The notes beneath the pieces are model-generated. The model was not told the DNA's origin. It made no database searches and saw nothing but the letters and a program-made list of their open reading frames with translations. From assembly GCF_900106845.1 (NCBI RefSeq), contig NZ_LT629850.1:546736-600977 (forward strand): 54,242 nt of DNA, read 5' to 3'. A program made the translations under genes and the position numbers. This stretch comes from Romboutsia timonensis. GTDB taxonomy: Bacteria > Bacillota > Clostridia > Peptostreptococcales > Peptostreptococcaceae. Positions 1 through 7,646 of this stretch are shown piece after piece. Each line of letters begins with the position of its first letter. Position 1 is the first letter of the stretch.

Positions 1-594
1 GCAAAATTTTGGCTATCAGTTTGTAATGATTTGAAAAATAGAGGCGTAGATGATATTTTAATTGCATGTATGGATGGTTTAAAAGGTCTACCTGAGGCAA
101 TTAAAACTGTATATCCAGATGTAAGTATTCAAACTTGTATAGTTCATCAAATTAGAAACTCTCTTAAATATATAGCATCAAAAGATCAGAGAGAGTTTAT
201 GAAAGATTTAAAAAGTGTTTATAGAGCATTTAATGAAGAAACAGCACTTAAAAATTTAGATATTCTTAAGGAAAAATGGTATTCAAAATATTCTGTTGTA
301 ATAGATTCCTGGTACAATAACTGGAGTAATCTGAATACGTATTTTGAGTATCCACATGAAATTAGAAGAATTATTTATACTACAAATGCTCTTGAGGGAT
401 TTAATAGACAGTTAAGAAAATATACTAAGGTAAGAACTGTATTCCCAACAGATGAGTCACTAAGAAAATCACTATATTTATCTACCATGAAAATTATGGA
501 GAAATGGACCTCTCCAAACCAAAATTGGGCGTCTACTTTAGGACAGCTTACAATCATGTTTGGAGAAAGGATACCTAACTCTTACACAATATAA
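1..594 (+). CDS. IS256-family transposase, C-terminal part (cut by window edge)
   Basis: The frame is open from base 1, so only the C-terminal half or so of the transposase is present; an internal ATG at 31 is not the true start. Residues typical of the mutator/IS256 DDE family are visible: the CMDGLKG block with the second catalytic Asp, the CIVHQIRNSLKY block, and YTTNALEGFNRQLRK with the catalytic Glu. The C-terminus (NWASTLGQLTIMFGERI) is normal for the family, so this end looks intact. It catalyses cut-and-paste or copy-out transposition of its own element. The family assignment is secure; whether the copy is active cannot be judged without its 5' half. Confidence 0.93.
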   Translation, partial: AKFWLSVCNDLKNRGVDDILIACMDGLKGLPEAIKTVYPDVSIQTCIVHQIRNSLKYIASKDQREFMKDLKSVYRAFNEETALKNLDILKEKWYSKYSVVIDSWYNNWSNLNTYFEYPHEIRRIIYTTNALEGFNRQLRKYTKVRTVFPTDESLRKSLYLSTMKIMEKWTSPNQNWASTLGQLTIMFGERIPNSYTI

Positions 595-663
595 GTTTTT
601 TTGAAATTATGGAAAATTTAGTGTATAAATAATTAAATTAAACACATAATAATTGTGTAAAGA

Positions 664-710
664 ATTCCAGTATTAGTATTTCTCAAAAATAAAAAAATAT
701 TACTGGAATT
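664..710. repeat. Inverted repeat downstream of the IS256 transposase
   Basis: ATTCCAGTA near 664 is matched by TACTGGAAT near 701, with a partly pairing AT-rich interior. A third copy of the arm, TTCCAGTAATAT, follows at 718-729. It could act as a transcription terminator for the transposase, or it could be the scar of an older element. There is no clean T-run. Confidence 0.45.
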
Positions 711-880
711 TAAAATTTCCAGTAATATAAATTATAAAAAATCTTATTTACACAAATCTATAGACATTCTCTTAAAAAATTACATTTTGAGTAAATCGAA
801 TTTTTATAATAATTTTATAGGTCACTTAAATAAACATAATTATAATGTTTTTAACTATTTTATCTTTTAAAAACTATTGT

Positions 881-944
881 ACTAATAAATTATTTAATGT
901 AAACTATATTGTACTAATAAATTATTTAATGTAAACTATATTGT
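881..944. repeat. Perfect 32-bp tandem duplication upstream of the MarR gene
   Basis: Bases 881-912 are repeated exactly at 913-944. The unit starts ACTAATAAATT and ends ACTATATTGT. The array lies 40-103 bp before the MarR start codon, where promoter or operator elements are expected. Perfect identity implies a recent slippage or duplication event. Confidence 0.9.
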
Positions 945-945
945 A

Positions 946-959
946 GTTAGCAAATTAAC
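946..959. promoter_or_regulatory. Possible MarR operator
   Basis: GTTAGCAAATTAAC has palindromic arms (GTTA...TAAC) and lies 24 bp before the start of the MarR gene. MarR proteins commonly autoregulate through such palindromes. The match is short and AT-rich, so this is only a candidate. Confidence 0.25.
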
Positions 960-983
960 AAATTTTGCATCTGGGGTGATAAA

Positions 984-1436
984 ATGAAATTTATAGTGTC
1001 TGATACAATAAATTTTTTATCAAAGACATTTCCAAAGATATATTCTAGTTTTTACTTAGAATATTTAAAACAATATGCATCTACATATAGTGTTAATAAA
1101 ACACAACTAAGGGCTTTAATTACTTTAAAAAATAATGGGGCAATAAGTATGACAGCTTTATGTAATAAGCTAAATATTGAAAAGGGTAGTTTAACTAGCA
1201 TGGTAGATGATTTAACAAAAAAGGGTTATGTTACAAGGGAGAGAGATATATCTGATAGAAGAAAGTACCTAATAACTATAACTGAACGTGGAGAAGGAAT
1301 TGCTTCTGATTTTGTAGATAAGTTAAAGCTTAGTTTAGAAGAAAGGCTTATTAAGCTTACTGAAGAAGATAAGAAAAAATATATTGGTGCAGTAAAAACA
1401 TTAGAAGAGATATTTGATAAATATGAACAAGGATAA
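984..1436 (+). CDS. MarR-family transcriptional regulator
   Basis: This is a 150-residue protein, normal for MarR. The winged helix-turn-helix spans roughly residues 40-110: the recognition helix region reads CNKLNIEKGSLTSMVDDL, followed by the wing motif KGYVTRERDISDRRKYLITIT, in which the DRR of the wing is diagnostic. Flanking helices would form the dimer interface. GGGGTG sits six bases before the ATG. No effector gene is adjacent in the same direction, and the next gene converges from the other strand, so it may act at a distance or on its own promoter, which carries a 32-bp duplication. The ligand is unknown. Confidence 0.93.
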   Translation: MKFIVSDTINFLSKTFPKIYSSFYLEYLKQYASTYSVNKTQLRALITLKNNGAISMTALCNKLNIEKGSLTSMVDDLTKKGYVTRERDISDRRKYLITITERGEGIASDFVDKLKLSLEERLIKLTEEDKKKYIGAVKTLEEIFDKYEQG

Positions 1437-1460
1437 AAGCAACCGTTATAGGTTGCCTTT
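1436..1460. terminator. Bidirectional terminator between MarR and aminotransferase genes
   Basis: The hairpin GCAACC-GTTATA-GGTTGC is flanked by AAA on the left and TTT on the right, directly after the MarR stop codon and before the end of the convergent aminotransferase gene. Confidence 0.7.
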
Positions 1461-1500
1461 ACTATATTAAGAATCAATATTTGATAATTAGTTTAAAATT

Positions 1501-2700
1501 TTATTTGTTTTTTAATTCTAAATATTTTTCTAAACCTTCTTTTAATATTATAGCAGCTTTATGAAGGTCATCTTCCTTTAGTACATATGCAAGTCTTATT
1601 TCATCTCTGCCAAGCCCAGGGGTAGCATAAAAGTCTTCAGCAGGACACGCCATAACGGTTTCTCCATCTTTATTAAAATCAGTAAGCATCCATATAACAA
1701 AATCTTCAGCATTTTCAATCGGTAATTTTGCAACAATGTAAAATGCTCCAGCTGGTTTTTTACAAATAACTCCCTTGACTTTAATTAATTCATTATATAA
1801 AACATCTCTTCTATTTTTGTATTCATTATTAACTTCAGTAAAATAAGATGATGGAGTATTATAGAGTTCAACTGATCCTACTTGATCTAATGTAGAAACA
1901 CATAGCCTGCCTTGACATAATTTTAATATTTCAGCAATAAGGGTTTTATCTTTAGACGCTATAGAACCTATTCTTGCACCACAAGCACTATATCTTTTAG
2001 ATACACTGTCTATTATTATAACTCTATCTTCGACTTCTTTTATATTTCCAAAACTCGTATACTCAAGTCCATCATAAACAAACTCTCTATATACTTCATC
2101 AGATATTATCCATAAGTCATTTTCTTTAGCTATTTCTGAAATCATGTAAAGTTCTTTTTTTGTATATACAGTACCAGTTGGATTACCAGGATTAGAAATT
2201 AGTATTGCCTTAGTTTTAGAAGTGATTAGTGATTGAATTTTTTCCTTGCTAGGTAGATGGAATCCTTCTTCAGCTTTAGTTGTAATAGGTGTAATATTAA
2301 CATTTATAGATTGGCTAAATCCATTATAGTTACTGTAGAATGGTTCTGGAACTAATATATTATCTTTAGGATCACAAGTTGCCATAAGCGCAAATAATAA
2401 TGCTTCACTACCACCATTAGTTACTAATATTTCATCAGATTCGAAATCCATATTATATGTAGTGTAATATTGTTGAAGTGAGGATATTAGCTCAGGGAGT
2501 CCTGGGGAAACAGCATATTCTAAGACTTCATTATTAAAATTTTTTACTGCCTCAAAAAAAACTTTAGGAGTTTTGATGTCTGGTTGACCTATATTTAAAT
2601 GATAAATTTTAATTCCTTTAGCTTTAGCACTACTAGCTATATGAGCCAACTTTCTAATTGGAGAAGATTGCATAGTAGTTATTCTCTCTGAATATCTCAT
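1501..2700 (-). CDS. PLP-dependent aminotransferase, class I/II (aspartate aminotransferase-like)
   Basis: The 399-residue, fold-type I aminotransferase matches the usual size. Visible landmarks are the N-terminal HLNIGQPDIKTP substrate motif, SNPGNPTGTVY, the DEVYREF block whose Asp binds the PLP ring nitrogen, SVSKRYSACGARIG with the PLP-binding Lys, and the C-terminal arginine region GRDEIRLAYV. It transfers an amino group between an amino acid and a 2-oxo acid in the cytoplasm. The SVSKRYSACG variant of the Lys motif differs from the common S-F-S-K form, so the substrate is uncertain. AGGGGG lies seven bases before the ATG. It is monocistronic. Confidence 0.92.
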   Translation of the reverse strand: MRYSERITTMQSSPIRKLAHIASSAKAKGIKIYHLNIGQPDIKTPKVFFEAVKNFNNEVLEYAVSPGLPELISSLQQYYTTYNMDFESDEILVTNGGSEALLFALMATCDPKDNILVPEPFYSNYNGFSQSINVNITPITTKAEEGFHLPSKEKIQSLITSKTKAILISNPGNPTGTVYTKKELYMISEIAKENDLWIISDEVYREFVYDGLEYTSFGNIKEVEDRVIIIDSVSKRYSACGARIGSIASKDKTLIAEILKLCQGRLCVSTLDQVGSVELYNTPSSYFTEVNNEYKNRRDVLYNELIKVKGVICKKPAGAFYIVAKLPIENAEDFVIWMLTDFNKDGETVMACPAEDFYATPGLGRDEIRLAYVLKEDDLHKAAIILKEGLEKYLELKNK

Positions 2701-2894
2701 TAAAAAACCCCCTTAATATATATACATTTGTATATATATTTATTTAACTTAAGATTATAATAACATGTTTAAAATCAAAAATCATTAATATAAAAAGTAC
2801 AAAAATTTATTTATAAATAAATACAATAAAAGATTATTATTTACCTATAAAAAGGTAGATGATATGGTAAAATAGTAACGAAGAGGTGCTGAAT

Positions 2895-3839
2895 ATGAAA
2901 GAGATAAGGGTTGATGAGATAAATAATGATATAGTAATTTTTGCAAAAGATAGAGCGAGAAGGCCTATGGATAAAGTTATTAATGAAAATGAGGAAAGTA
3001 TAATAGCTGAGTATAATAAAGATTGTCCATTTTGTAAAGGAAATGAACATTATACTCCAAAATCAAAGTTTAAGATAGAAGATGAAAATGGTTGGATAGT
3101 AAGATCTATAGATAATAAGTTTCCAATAGTAGATAATTCACAAAAAAGCATATATGGAAGCCATGAAGTGATGATAGATACTTATAGACATAATGGAAAT
3201 TTTTATAATATGGATGAAGATGAGTTTTATAATATGCTTTTAATGTATAAAGATAGATATTCAAATCTTATAAAAGATGAAAAGGTACAATATGTAAGTA
3301 TATTTAAAAATTATTTAAGACAAGCAGGCGCATCTTTAAATCATCCGCACTCTCAGATAGTTTCTATATCGATAATACCACCTGACATAGAAAGAGAGAT
3401 TAATATATCAAAACAGTATTATATAGAAAATAAAAGATACTTATATGATGATATTATAAATGAAGAAATAAAAGAAAAAGAGAGAGTTATAAATAACAGT
3501 GAAAGTTTTTTAACTTTAGTACCAAAATCAACAAAGTATACAGGAGAGATTAGAATTATATTTAAAAAAAATATAAAATTTGAAAATATATGCAATAAAG
3601 ATATTAGAGAATTATCTATAATATTTAAAAATTTATTTTCAAATTTGTTTAAAGTAAATGGAAATTTACCATTTAATATATTTATACATTCTCACCCTAA
3701 GAATATTGAGGGAAATTATTTTAATGTACATATACATATAATTCCTAGAAAGTATAGCTTTGGTGGATTTGAATTAGGTACTGGGTTATATGTATCTTCA
3801 ATAGAACCTAAAGATATAGCAAATAAAATAAAGTTTTAA
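2895..3839 (+). CDS. Galactose-1-phosphate uridylyltransferase-like protein (HIT superfamily)
   Basis: About 314 residues. An upstream GTG at 2886 overlaps the AAGAGG ribosome binding site, so ATG 2895 is the better start. GalT-type landmarks are DCPFCKGNEHYTP (zinc-binding CxxC), NKFPIV, GSHEVMIDT, the active-site block GASLNHPHSQI with the nucleophilic His, and a C-terminal HVHIIPR-like stretch (NVHIHIIPR). The enzyme class moves a nucleotidyl group onto a sugar phosphate via a uridylyl- or adenylyl-histidine intermediate. No galactose genes are nearby, so it may act on a different sugar phosphate, as ADP-glucose phosphorylase-like members do. The substrate is inference. Confidence 0.82.
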   Translation: MKEIRVDEINNDIVIFAKDRARRPMDKVINENEESIIAEYNKDCPFCKGNEHYTPKSKFKIEDENGWIVRSIDNKFPIVDNSQKSIYGSHEVMIDTYRHNGNFYNMDEDEFYNMLLMYKDRYSNLIKDEKVQYVSIFKNYLRQAGASLNHPHSQIVSISIIPPDIEREINISKQYYIENKRYLYDDIINEEIKEKERVINNSESFLTLVPKSTKYTGEIRIIFKKNIKFENICNKDIRELSIIFKNLFSNLFKVNGNLPFNIFIHSHPKNIEGNYFNVHIHIIPRKYSFGGFELGTGLYVSSIEPKDIANKIKF

Positions 3840-3907
3840 TAAATGTTAAAATGTTTACAACTAAGGGTAATATAAAAATATCAATATACAACAATTTGGA
3901 GGACAAT

Positions 3908-4660
3908 ATGAAATTTATATCATGGAATGTAAACGGCATAAGAGCCTGTGTTACTAAAGGATTTTTAGACTATTTTAAAGAAGTTGATGCAGATATATTT
4001 TGCTTACAAGAGACTAAACTTCAAGAAGGTCAAATAGATTTAAATTTAGAAGGATACTATGATTATTGGAATTATGCACAAAAGAAGGGTTATTCTGGTA
4101 CAGCTATATTTACTAAGAAAAAGCCTATAAGTGTATCATATGGAATAGATATAGAAGAACACGACAATGAAGGTAGAGTTATAACATTAGAATTTGAAGA
4201 TTTTTATTTTATAACAGTATATACACCAAATTCTCAAAGTGAATTAAAAAGACTTGACTATAGGATGAAATGGGAAGATGATTTTAGAGAATACTTAAAA
4301 AAATTAGATAATATAAAGCCTGTAATAGTTTGCGGTGATTTAAATGTAGCTCACAAAGAAATAGACTTAAAAAATCCTAAAACAAATAGAAAAAATGCAG
4401 GGTTTACAGATGAAGAGAGAGAAAAATTAACTACTTTATTAAATAATGGATTTATCGATACATACAGATATTTTAATCCAAATAAAGAGGGTATATATTC
4501 TTGGTGGTCATATAGATTCAATGCAAGAAAAAATAACTCAGGATGGAGAATTGACTATTTCTTAGCATCTGAAAAATTAAAAGATAGATTAGTTAGTGCA
4601 GATATACACACTGAAATATTGGGATCAGATCACTGCCCCGTTGAATTAGTTTTAAAATAG
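3908..4660 (+). CDS. xth: Exodeoxyribonuclease III (AP endonuclease family 1)
   Basis: The start is set at ATG 3908, preceded by TTGGAGGA, giving 250 residues, the usual ExoIII length; the longer reading from 3851 has no ribosome binding site. Catalytic landmarks of the Mg-dependent exonuclease-endonuclease-phosphatase fold are all present: WNVNGIRA (Asn7), LQETKLQ (Glu35), VYTPN, CGDLNVAHKEID, WRIDYFL and the terminal GSDHCPVEL with Asp-His. It cleaves DNA at abasic sites and trims blocked 3' ends in base excision repair. The gene stands about 70 bp behind the GalT-like gene and may be co-transcribed with it. Confidence 0.96.
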   Translation: MKFISWNVNGIRACVTKGFLDYFKEVDADIFCLQETKLQEGQIDLNLEGYYDYWNYAQKKGYSGTAIFTKKKPISVSYGIDIEEHDNEGRVITLEFEDFYFITVYTPNSQSELKRLDYRMKWEDDFREYLKKLDNIKPVIVCGDLNVAHKEIDLKNPKTNRKNAGFTDEEREKLTTLLNNGFIDTYRYFNPNKEGIYSWWSYRFNARKNNSGWRIDYFLASEKLKDRLVSADIHTEILGSDHCPVELVLK

Positions 4661-4766
4661 TATTAATTTATATCATAATTATATAAAATTATTAATAAAA
4701 TATACTGTAGGATAATATAATGTATAAGATTATTAAATATTTTATTATTAGGGGGTATATTTATTA

Positions 4767-5093
4767 ATGAATTTATTAGATTTTAAAAATAAATTAATAA
4801 AAGGAAAAGAATTAGGTGGAGAAGTTGTATACATAAAAGAGGACAACCTTTTATATGGTATAGAATCAATATATAAAAATCATGAAGTAAATAGTATATC
4901 TTTATTAAAGTCAGAGCAAAACTCAATAAAAGTACATGATCTTATAGAGTTTTTAGAAAGAGAATGTGATGATTTTTATGAAGGTGATGTATTTATAGGA
5001 AACACTATACATTCTCGAGAGGATAAAAAAGGGATTGTAAGTGTAGAGTTTGCACAATATGAAGCTATAAAGATGATATTTATAAACATATAA
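4767..5093 (+). CDS. Conserved-looking hypothetical protein, 108 aa
   Basis: I do not recognise this protein. It is a soluble, acidic, 108-residue product with no signal peptide or membrane segment and a predicted alpha/beta pattern (VVYIKEDNLLYGI, then IEFLERECDDFY, then a C-terminal VEFAQYEAIKMIFI strand-helix). AGGGGG lies 11 bases before the ATG and codon use matches the neighbours, supporting a real gene. Its natural terminator immediately downstream has been split by the IS3-family element. Confidence 0.7.
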   Translation: MNLLDFKNKLIKGKELGGEVVYIKEDNLLYGIESIYKNHEVNSISLLKSEQNSIKVHDLIEFLERECDDFYEGDVFIGNTIHSREDKKGIVSVEFAQYEAIKMIFINI

Positions 5094-5124
5094 TTATAAA
5101 AAAGATAGACAAATTTATAAAATG

Positions 5125-5180
5125 GATCCTATATGGTGGACACGAGAAAAAGCGTGTCTGTCTATATGGGATCTTTTTTT
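5125..5180 (+). terminator. Terminator-like hairpin at the left end of the first IS3 element
   Basis: GATCCTATATGG...GACACG (5125-5144) pairs imperfectly with CGTGTC...TATATGGGATC (5153-5173), and seven T residues follow at 5174-5180. Placed between the IS end and the transposase ribosome binding site, it would stop transcription entering from the upstream host gene. Confidence 0.7.
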
Positions 5181-5210
5181 GTACAATATTAACTAAGAGG
5201 TGATTATAAG

Positions 5211-6536
5211 ATGAGTAAAAAAATATTTACAGAACAAGAAATATTAGAATTATCTAAAAATAAATATGTAAAAAATGTAACTGCTAAAGGTATAACTTAT
5301 ACTAATGAGTTTAAATTGCAGTTTATTGCTGAATATGAGAATGGGAAAACTTCAAGAGCTATTTTTGAAGATGCAGGATTTGATGTTAATATAATTGGAA
5401 TTAAACGTATAGATTCTGCTAGTCTAAGATGGAGAAAAGCATATAACGATAAAGGTATTTTAGGTTTAGAAGATACTAGGACTTTAAATTCAGGAAGAAC
5501 ACTTAATAGAGAATTAACTATTGAAGAGATTATCGCTAAAAAAGATGCTGAAATAGAGTATCTTAAAGCGGAGCTTGAATTGATAAAAAAGTTAGAGCTG
5601 CAAGAAAGGCAGGTGATAAATAAGAATATACCTGCATCTAAAATATTTAGACTAATACAAAATTTAATTCAAAGTTTCAATCTTAAAAACATGACGAGAC
5701 ATTTATGTAAAATTGCTAATGTCTCTACTTCAGGTTACTATAATTTTTTAAATAATTTTAAGACTAGAAGTATAAAGGAAAATAAAGATCTTATATCTAA
5801 AGAAATTATCTTAAAAGCATTTAACTATCGTGGATATAAGAAAGGATCTAGGTCTATAAAAATGGTATTAGAAAATAAATTCAATATTATAATGAATAGA
5901 AAGAAAATCCAAAGAATTATGAGAAAATATAATATTACTTGTCCTATACGTAAAGCTAATCCATATAAGCGTATTGCTAAGGCTACAAAGGAGCATAGAG
6001 TAGCTCCTAATAGACTAAATAGAGAATTTAAGCAAAACATACCTGGTAAGGTAATGTTAACTGATATTACATATATGCCGTACGGCAATAATAAGATGGC
6101 ATATTTATCTACAATAAAAGATTCATCAACAAATGAAATATTAGCCTATAATCTTTCTAATAACTTAGCTATAGATATTGTAACTGAAACTATAAATAAA
6201 TTAGTTAAACTAAAGTCATTTAAATTACATAAAGATGCATTTATTCATTCTGACCAAGGCTCTCATTATACAAGTCCAATCTTTCAAAAATTGCTTAAAA
6301 AATATAACTTGGGTCAATCTATGTCTCGTAGAGGCAATTGTTGGGATAATGCTCCGCAAGAATCATTCTTCGGACATATGAAGGATGAAATTGATTATAA
6401 AAGCTGTGAAACAATAGAAGAACTTAAAATATTGATAGATGATTACATGGATTATTACAATAATGAACGTTGCCAGTGGAATTTAAAAAAGCTGACTCCT
6501 GTGCAATACAGGAATCAGCTTTTAGTAACTTCTTAA
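5211..6536 (+). CDS. IS3-family transposase, fused OrfA-OrfB (441 aa)
   Basis: A single continuous frame encodes what IS3 elements normally split over two frames. Residues 1-130 are OrfA-like: helix-turn-helix segments around YTNEFKLQFIAEYENG and SASLRWRKAYNDKG, then a leucine-rich coiled coil ending LELIKKLELQER. Residues 150-440 are the OrfB integrase: LTDITY (first Asp), HSDQGSHYT (second Asp) and WDNAPQESFFGHMK (Glu), ending in TPVQYRNQL. The AAAAAAG heptamer used for -1 frameshifting in the sister element persists at the fusion point, although the frames are already joined here. GAGGTGAT precedes the ATG. It looks intact and possibly active. Confidence 0.95.
   Translation: MSKKIFTEQEILELSKNKYVKNVTAKGITYTNEFKLQFIAEYENGKTSRAIFEDAGFDVNIIGIKRIDSASLRWRKAYNDKGILGLEDTRTLNSGRTLNRELTIEEIIAKKDAEIEYLKAELELIKKLELQERQVINKNIPASKIFRLIQNLIQSFNLKNMTRHLCKIANVSTSGYYNFLNNFKTRSIKENKDLISKEIILKAFNYRGYKKGSRSIKMVLENKFNIIMNRKKIQRIMRKYNITCPIRKANPYKRIAKATKEHRVAPNRLNREFKQNIPGKVMLTDITYMPYGNNKMAYLSTIKDSSTNEILAYNLSNNLAIDIVTETINKLVKLKSFKLHKDAFIHSDQGSHYTSPIFQKLLKKYNLGQSMSRRGNCWDNAPQESFFGHMKDEIDYKSCETIEELKILIDDYMDYYNNERCQWNLKKLTPVQYRNQLLVTS
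6485..6524. terminator. Hairpin inside the 3' end of the transposase gene, terminator-like both ways
   Basis: AAGCTGACTCCTGT (6489-6502) pairs with ACAGGAATCAGCTT (6508-6521) with one mismatch. TTTT follows on the + strand, and the A-run at 6485-6490 gives six T residues when read from the other strand. It overlaps the codons for TPVQYRNQL. The sister element keeps the stem but not the T-run. Confidence 0.55.
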
Positions 6537-6584
6537 GAACCCTTTTTTCTAGTGTACTTGACAAAGGGTCCATTTTATTATTGT

Positions 6585-7361
6585 CTATCTTTTTTTATAT
6601 ATGGTTGACTCAGTTAAAAACTGGTTTGTTTTACCCATTTTATAAGCTAGATCTATTATTTTTTTATCCTCTTTGGTTAAATCTCTTTGAAGAATCTTAG
6701 CAAATTCAGCAAATAGCTTATCATAATTAATTTGCTTTTTAATATTCTTTTTTGCTGAAGACGGCTTAACTGTAGTATACATATAAACATCAGGAACTAT
6801 ACTTGGATTATATATTCTTATAAATACTTGAGCTGTATAATAAGCATCATTTAAAGCATTATGATAAGATTTATCCTGATCTAAATTTAATATTTGTATA
6901 GCATTTTGAAGGCCGATACTTTTACCAGCGGGATTATTAAAGTATCTAGATGCGTAGTGTTGAATATTTATATATGATTTTGTAAGAGTTTTATAAGGTA
7001 AATCATAGTAAGTTATATTTCTGAATAATTCTTTCAAGTCTCCTGTTCCCCATACACAAAGAACTGTATTTTTCTTGGTAGATACAAATTTTTTAAATTC
7101 TTTATATACTTGAGGAAATGATGGTGCATCCATAACATCTTCAGATTTTATTCCAGTCATTTTGCCTACAAAAGGGTGTATAGATTTATATAGCTGTGGC
7201 TTAACATAGCTATTAAAAGTATCTATTATATTAAAATGAGAATCTAATTTTATAGCACCTATTTGAATTATTTCAAATGGACACCTTTCATTAGACACTG
7301 TCTTATTAAGAGTTTTATCAAAGCCTTGGTTAAACTCTAAATCGAAAACTACATATTCCAT
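6585..7361 (-). CDS. 3'-5' exonuclease of the DEDDh family (KapD-like)
   Basis: A 258-residue protein with an N-terminal RNase T/DNA polymerase III epsilon-type exonuclease domain. Motif I is VVFDLEFNQ (DxE metal ligands), followed by FEIIQIGAIKLD. Motif III is SYHNALNDAYYTAQ with the His and Asp of the DEDDh signature. It should remove nucleotides from 3' ends of RNA or DNA; the substrate is unknown. The C-terminal 60 residues are basic. TAGGAGAG precedes the ATG. The last codons and the TAG stop run into the terminator arm that flanks the IS3 element, so the insertion stopped just short of the coding region. Confidence 0.88.
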   Translation of the reverse strand: MEYVVFDLEFNQGFDKTLNKTVSNERCPFEIIQIGAIKLDSHFNIIDTFNSYVKPQLYKSIHPFVGKMTGIKSEDVMDAPSFPQVYKEFKKFVSTKKNTVLCVWGTGDLKELFRNITYYDLPYKTLTKSYINIQHYASRYFNNPAGKSIGLQNAIQILNLDQDKSYHNALNDAYYTAQVFIRIYNPSIVPDVYMYTTVKPSSAKKNIKKQINYDKLFAEFAKILQRDLTKEDKKIIDLAYKMGKTNQFLTESTIYKKR

Positions 7362-7437
7362 AATAATTCTCTCCTAAATTAAGTAACTGATATATTAAAT
7401 TTATATTACAAAAAGTATATGATTAATAACTATATTG

Positions 7438-7475
7438 TTTAGTATACCAAAATATTTTTCTATTTTTAGTATACC
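7438..7475. repeat. Direct repeat TTTAGTATACC, two copies 27 bp apart
   Basis: TTTAGTATACC occurs at 7438-7448 and 7465-7475, each with an inner GTATAC palindrome, in the divergent spacer between the exonuclease and glutamine synthetase genes. It could be a pair of operator sites or chance in AT-rich DNA. Confidence 0.45.
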
Positions 7476-7540
7476 CTATATTTATATAAAAGTTAAACTT
7501 TTAAATATAAGTATTTATATAAAATAAAAAATAAAAAATA

Positions 7541-7569
7541 TTGCGAACTTTATATATCTAATATATAAT
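7541..7569 (+). promoter_or_regulatory. Vegetative promoter of the glutamine synthetase gene
   Basis: TTGCGA (7541-7546), a 17-bp spacer and a perfect TATAAT (7564-7569), 77 bp upstream of the ATG. This fits a sigma-A promoter. Confidence 0.7.
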
Positions 7570-7646
7570 AAGTATAAATAAAAATACGAATAAAAATGTT
7601 GGATAATAAGATAAAATACGATATTGAAAATTAGGGGAGTGACAGT

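Larger units (their letters stand above)
1..770 (+). mobile_element. IS256-family insertion sequence, right part
   Basis: This comprises the transposase 3' end and its downstream non-coding tail. The stretch 747-770, beginning TTTACACAAATC and ending in ACATTCT, resembles the outer terminal repeat seen in many IS256-like elements, so I place the right boundary near 770. The left end is outside the window, so the inverted repeat cannot be confirmed. ACACA...TGTGT at 642-659 is a second, inner candidate for the end. Confidence 0.6.
5115..6580 (+). mobile_element. IS3-family insertion sequence, single-ORF type, in a terminator loop
   Basis: About 1466 bp. The left end, TTATAAAATGGATCC, and the reverse complement of the right end, TAATAAAATGGACCC, form the terminal inverted repeat. 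The usual 5'-TG...CA-3' of IS3 elements would be at 5123 and 6572, but the outer TTATAAA/TTTATTA bases are shared with the other IS3 element in this window, so I include them. No convincing direct target duplication is seen; boundaries are good to about 3 bp. It contains one intact transposase gene and hairpins near each end. Confidence 0.88.
5098..6596. terminator. Bidirectional terminator split by an IS3-family element
   Basis: AAAAAAGATAGACAAAT (5098-5114) lies left of the IS and TTGTCTATCTTTTTTT (6581-6596) lies right of it. Joined without the IS they give a hairpin with stem GATAGACA/TGTCTATC, a short AATT loop, an A-run on one side and a T-run on the other. This is the expected shared terminator of the convergent genes at 4767-5093 and 6585-7361. 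The TAG stop of the right-hand gene lies in the surviving right arm. Confidence 0.85.

Noticed and set aside
881-944. CRISPR array
   Set aside because: Only two directly abutting identical units with no spacers and no cas genes; a simple tandem duplication.
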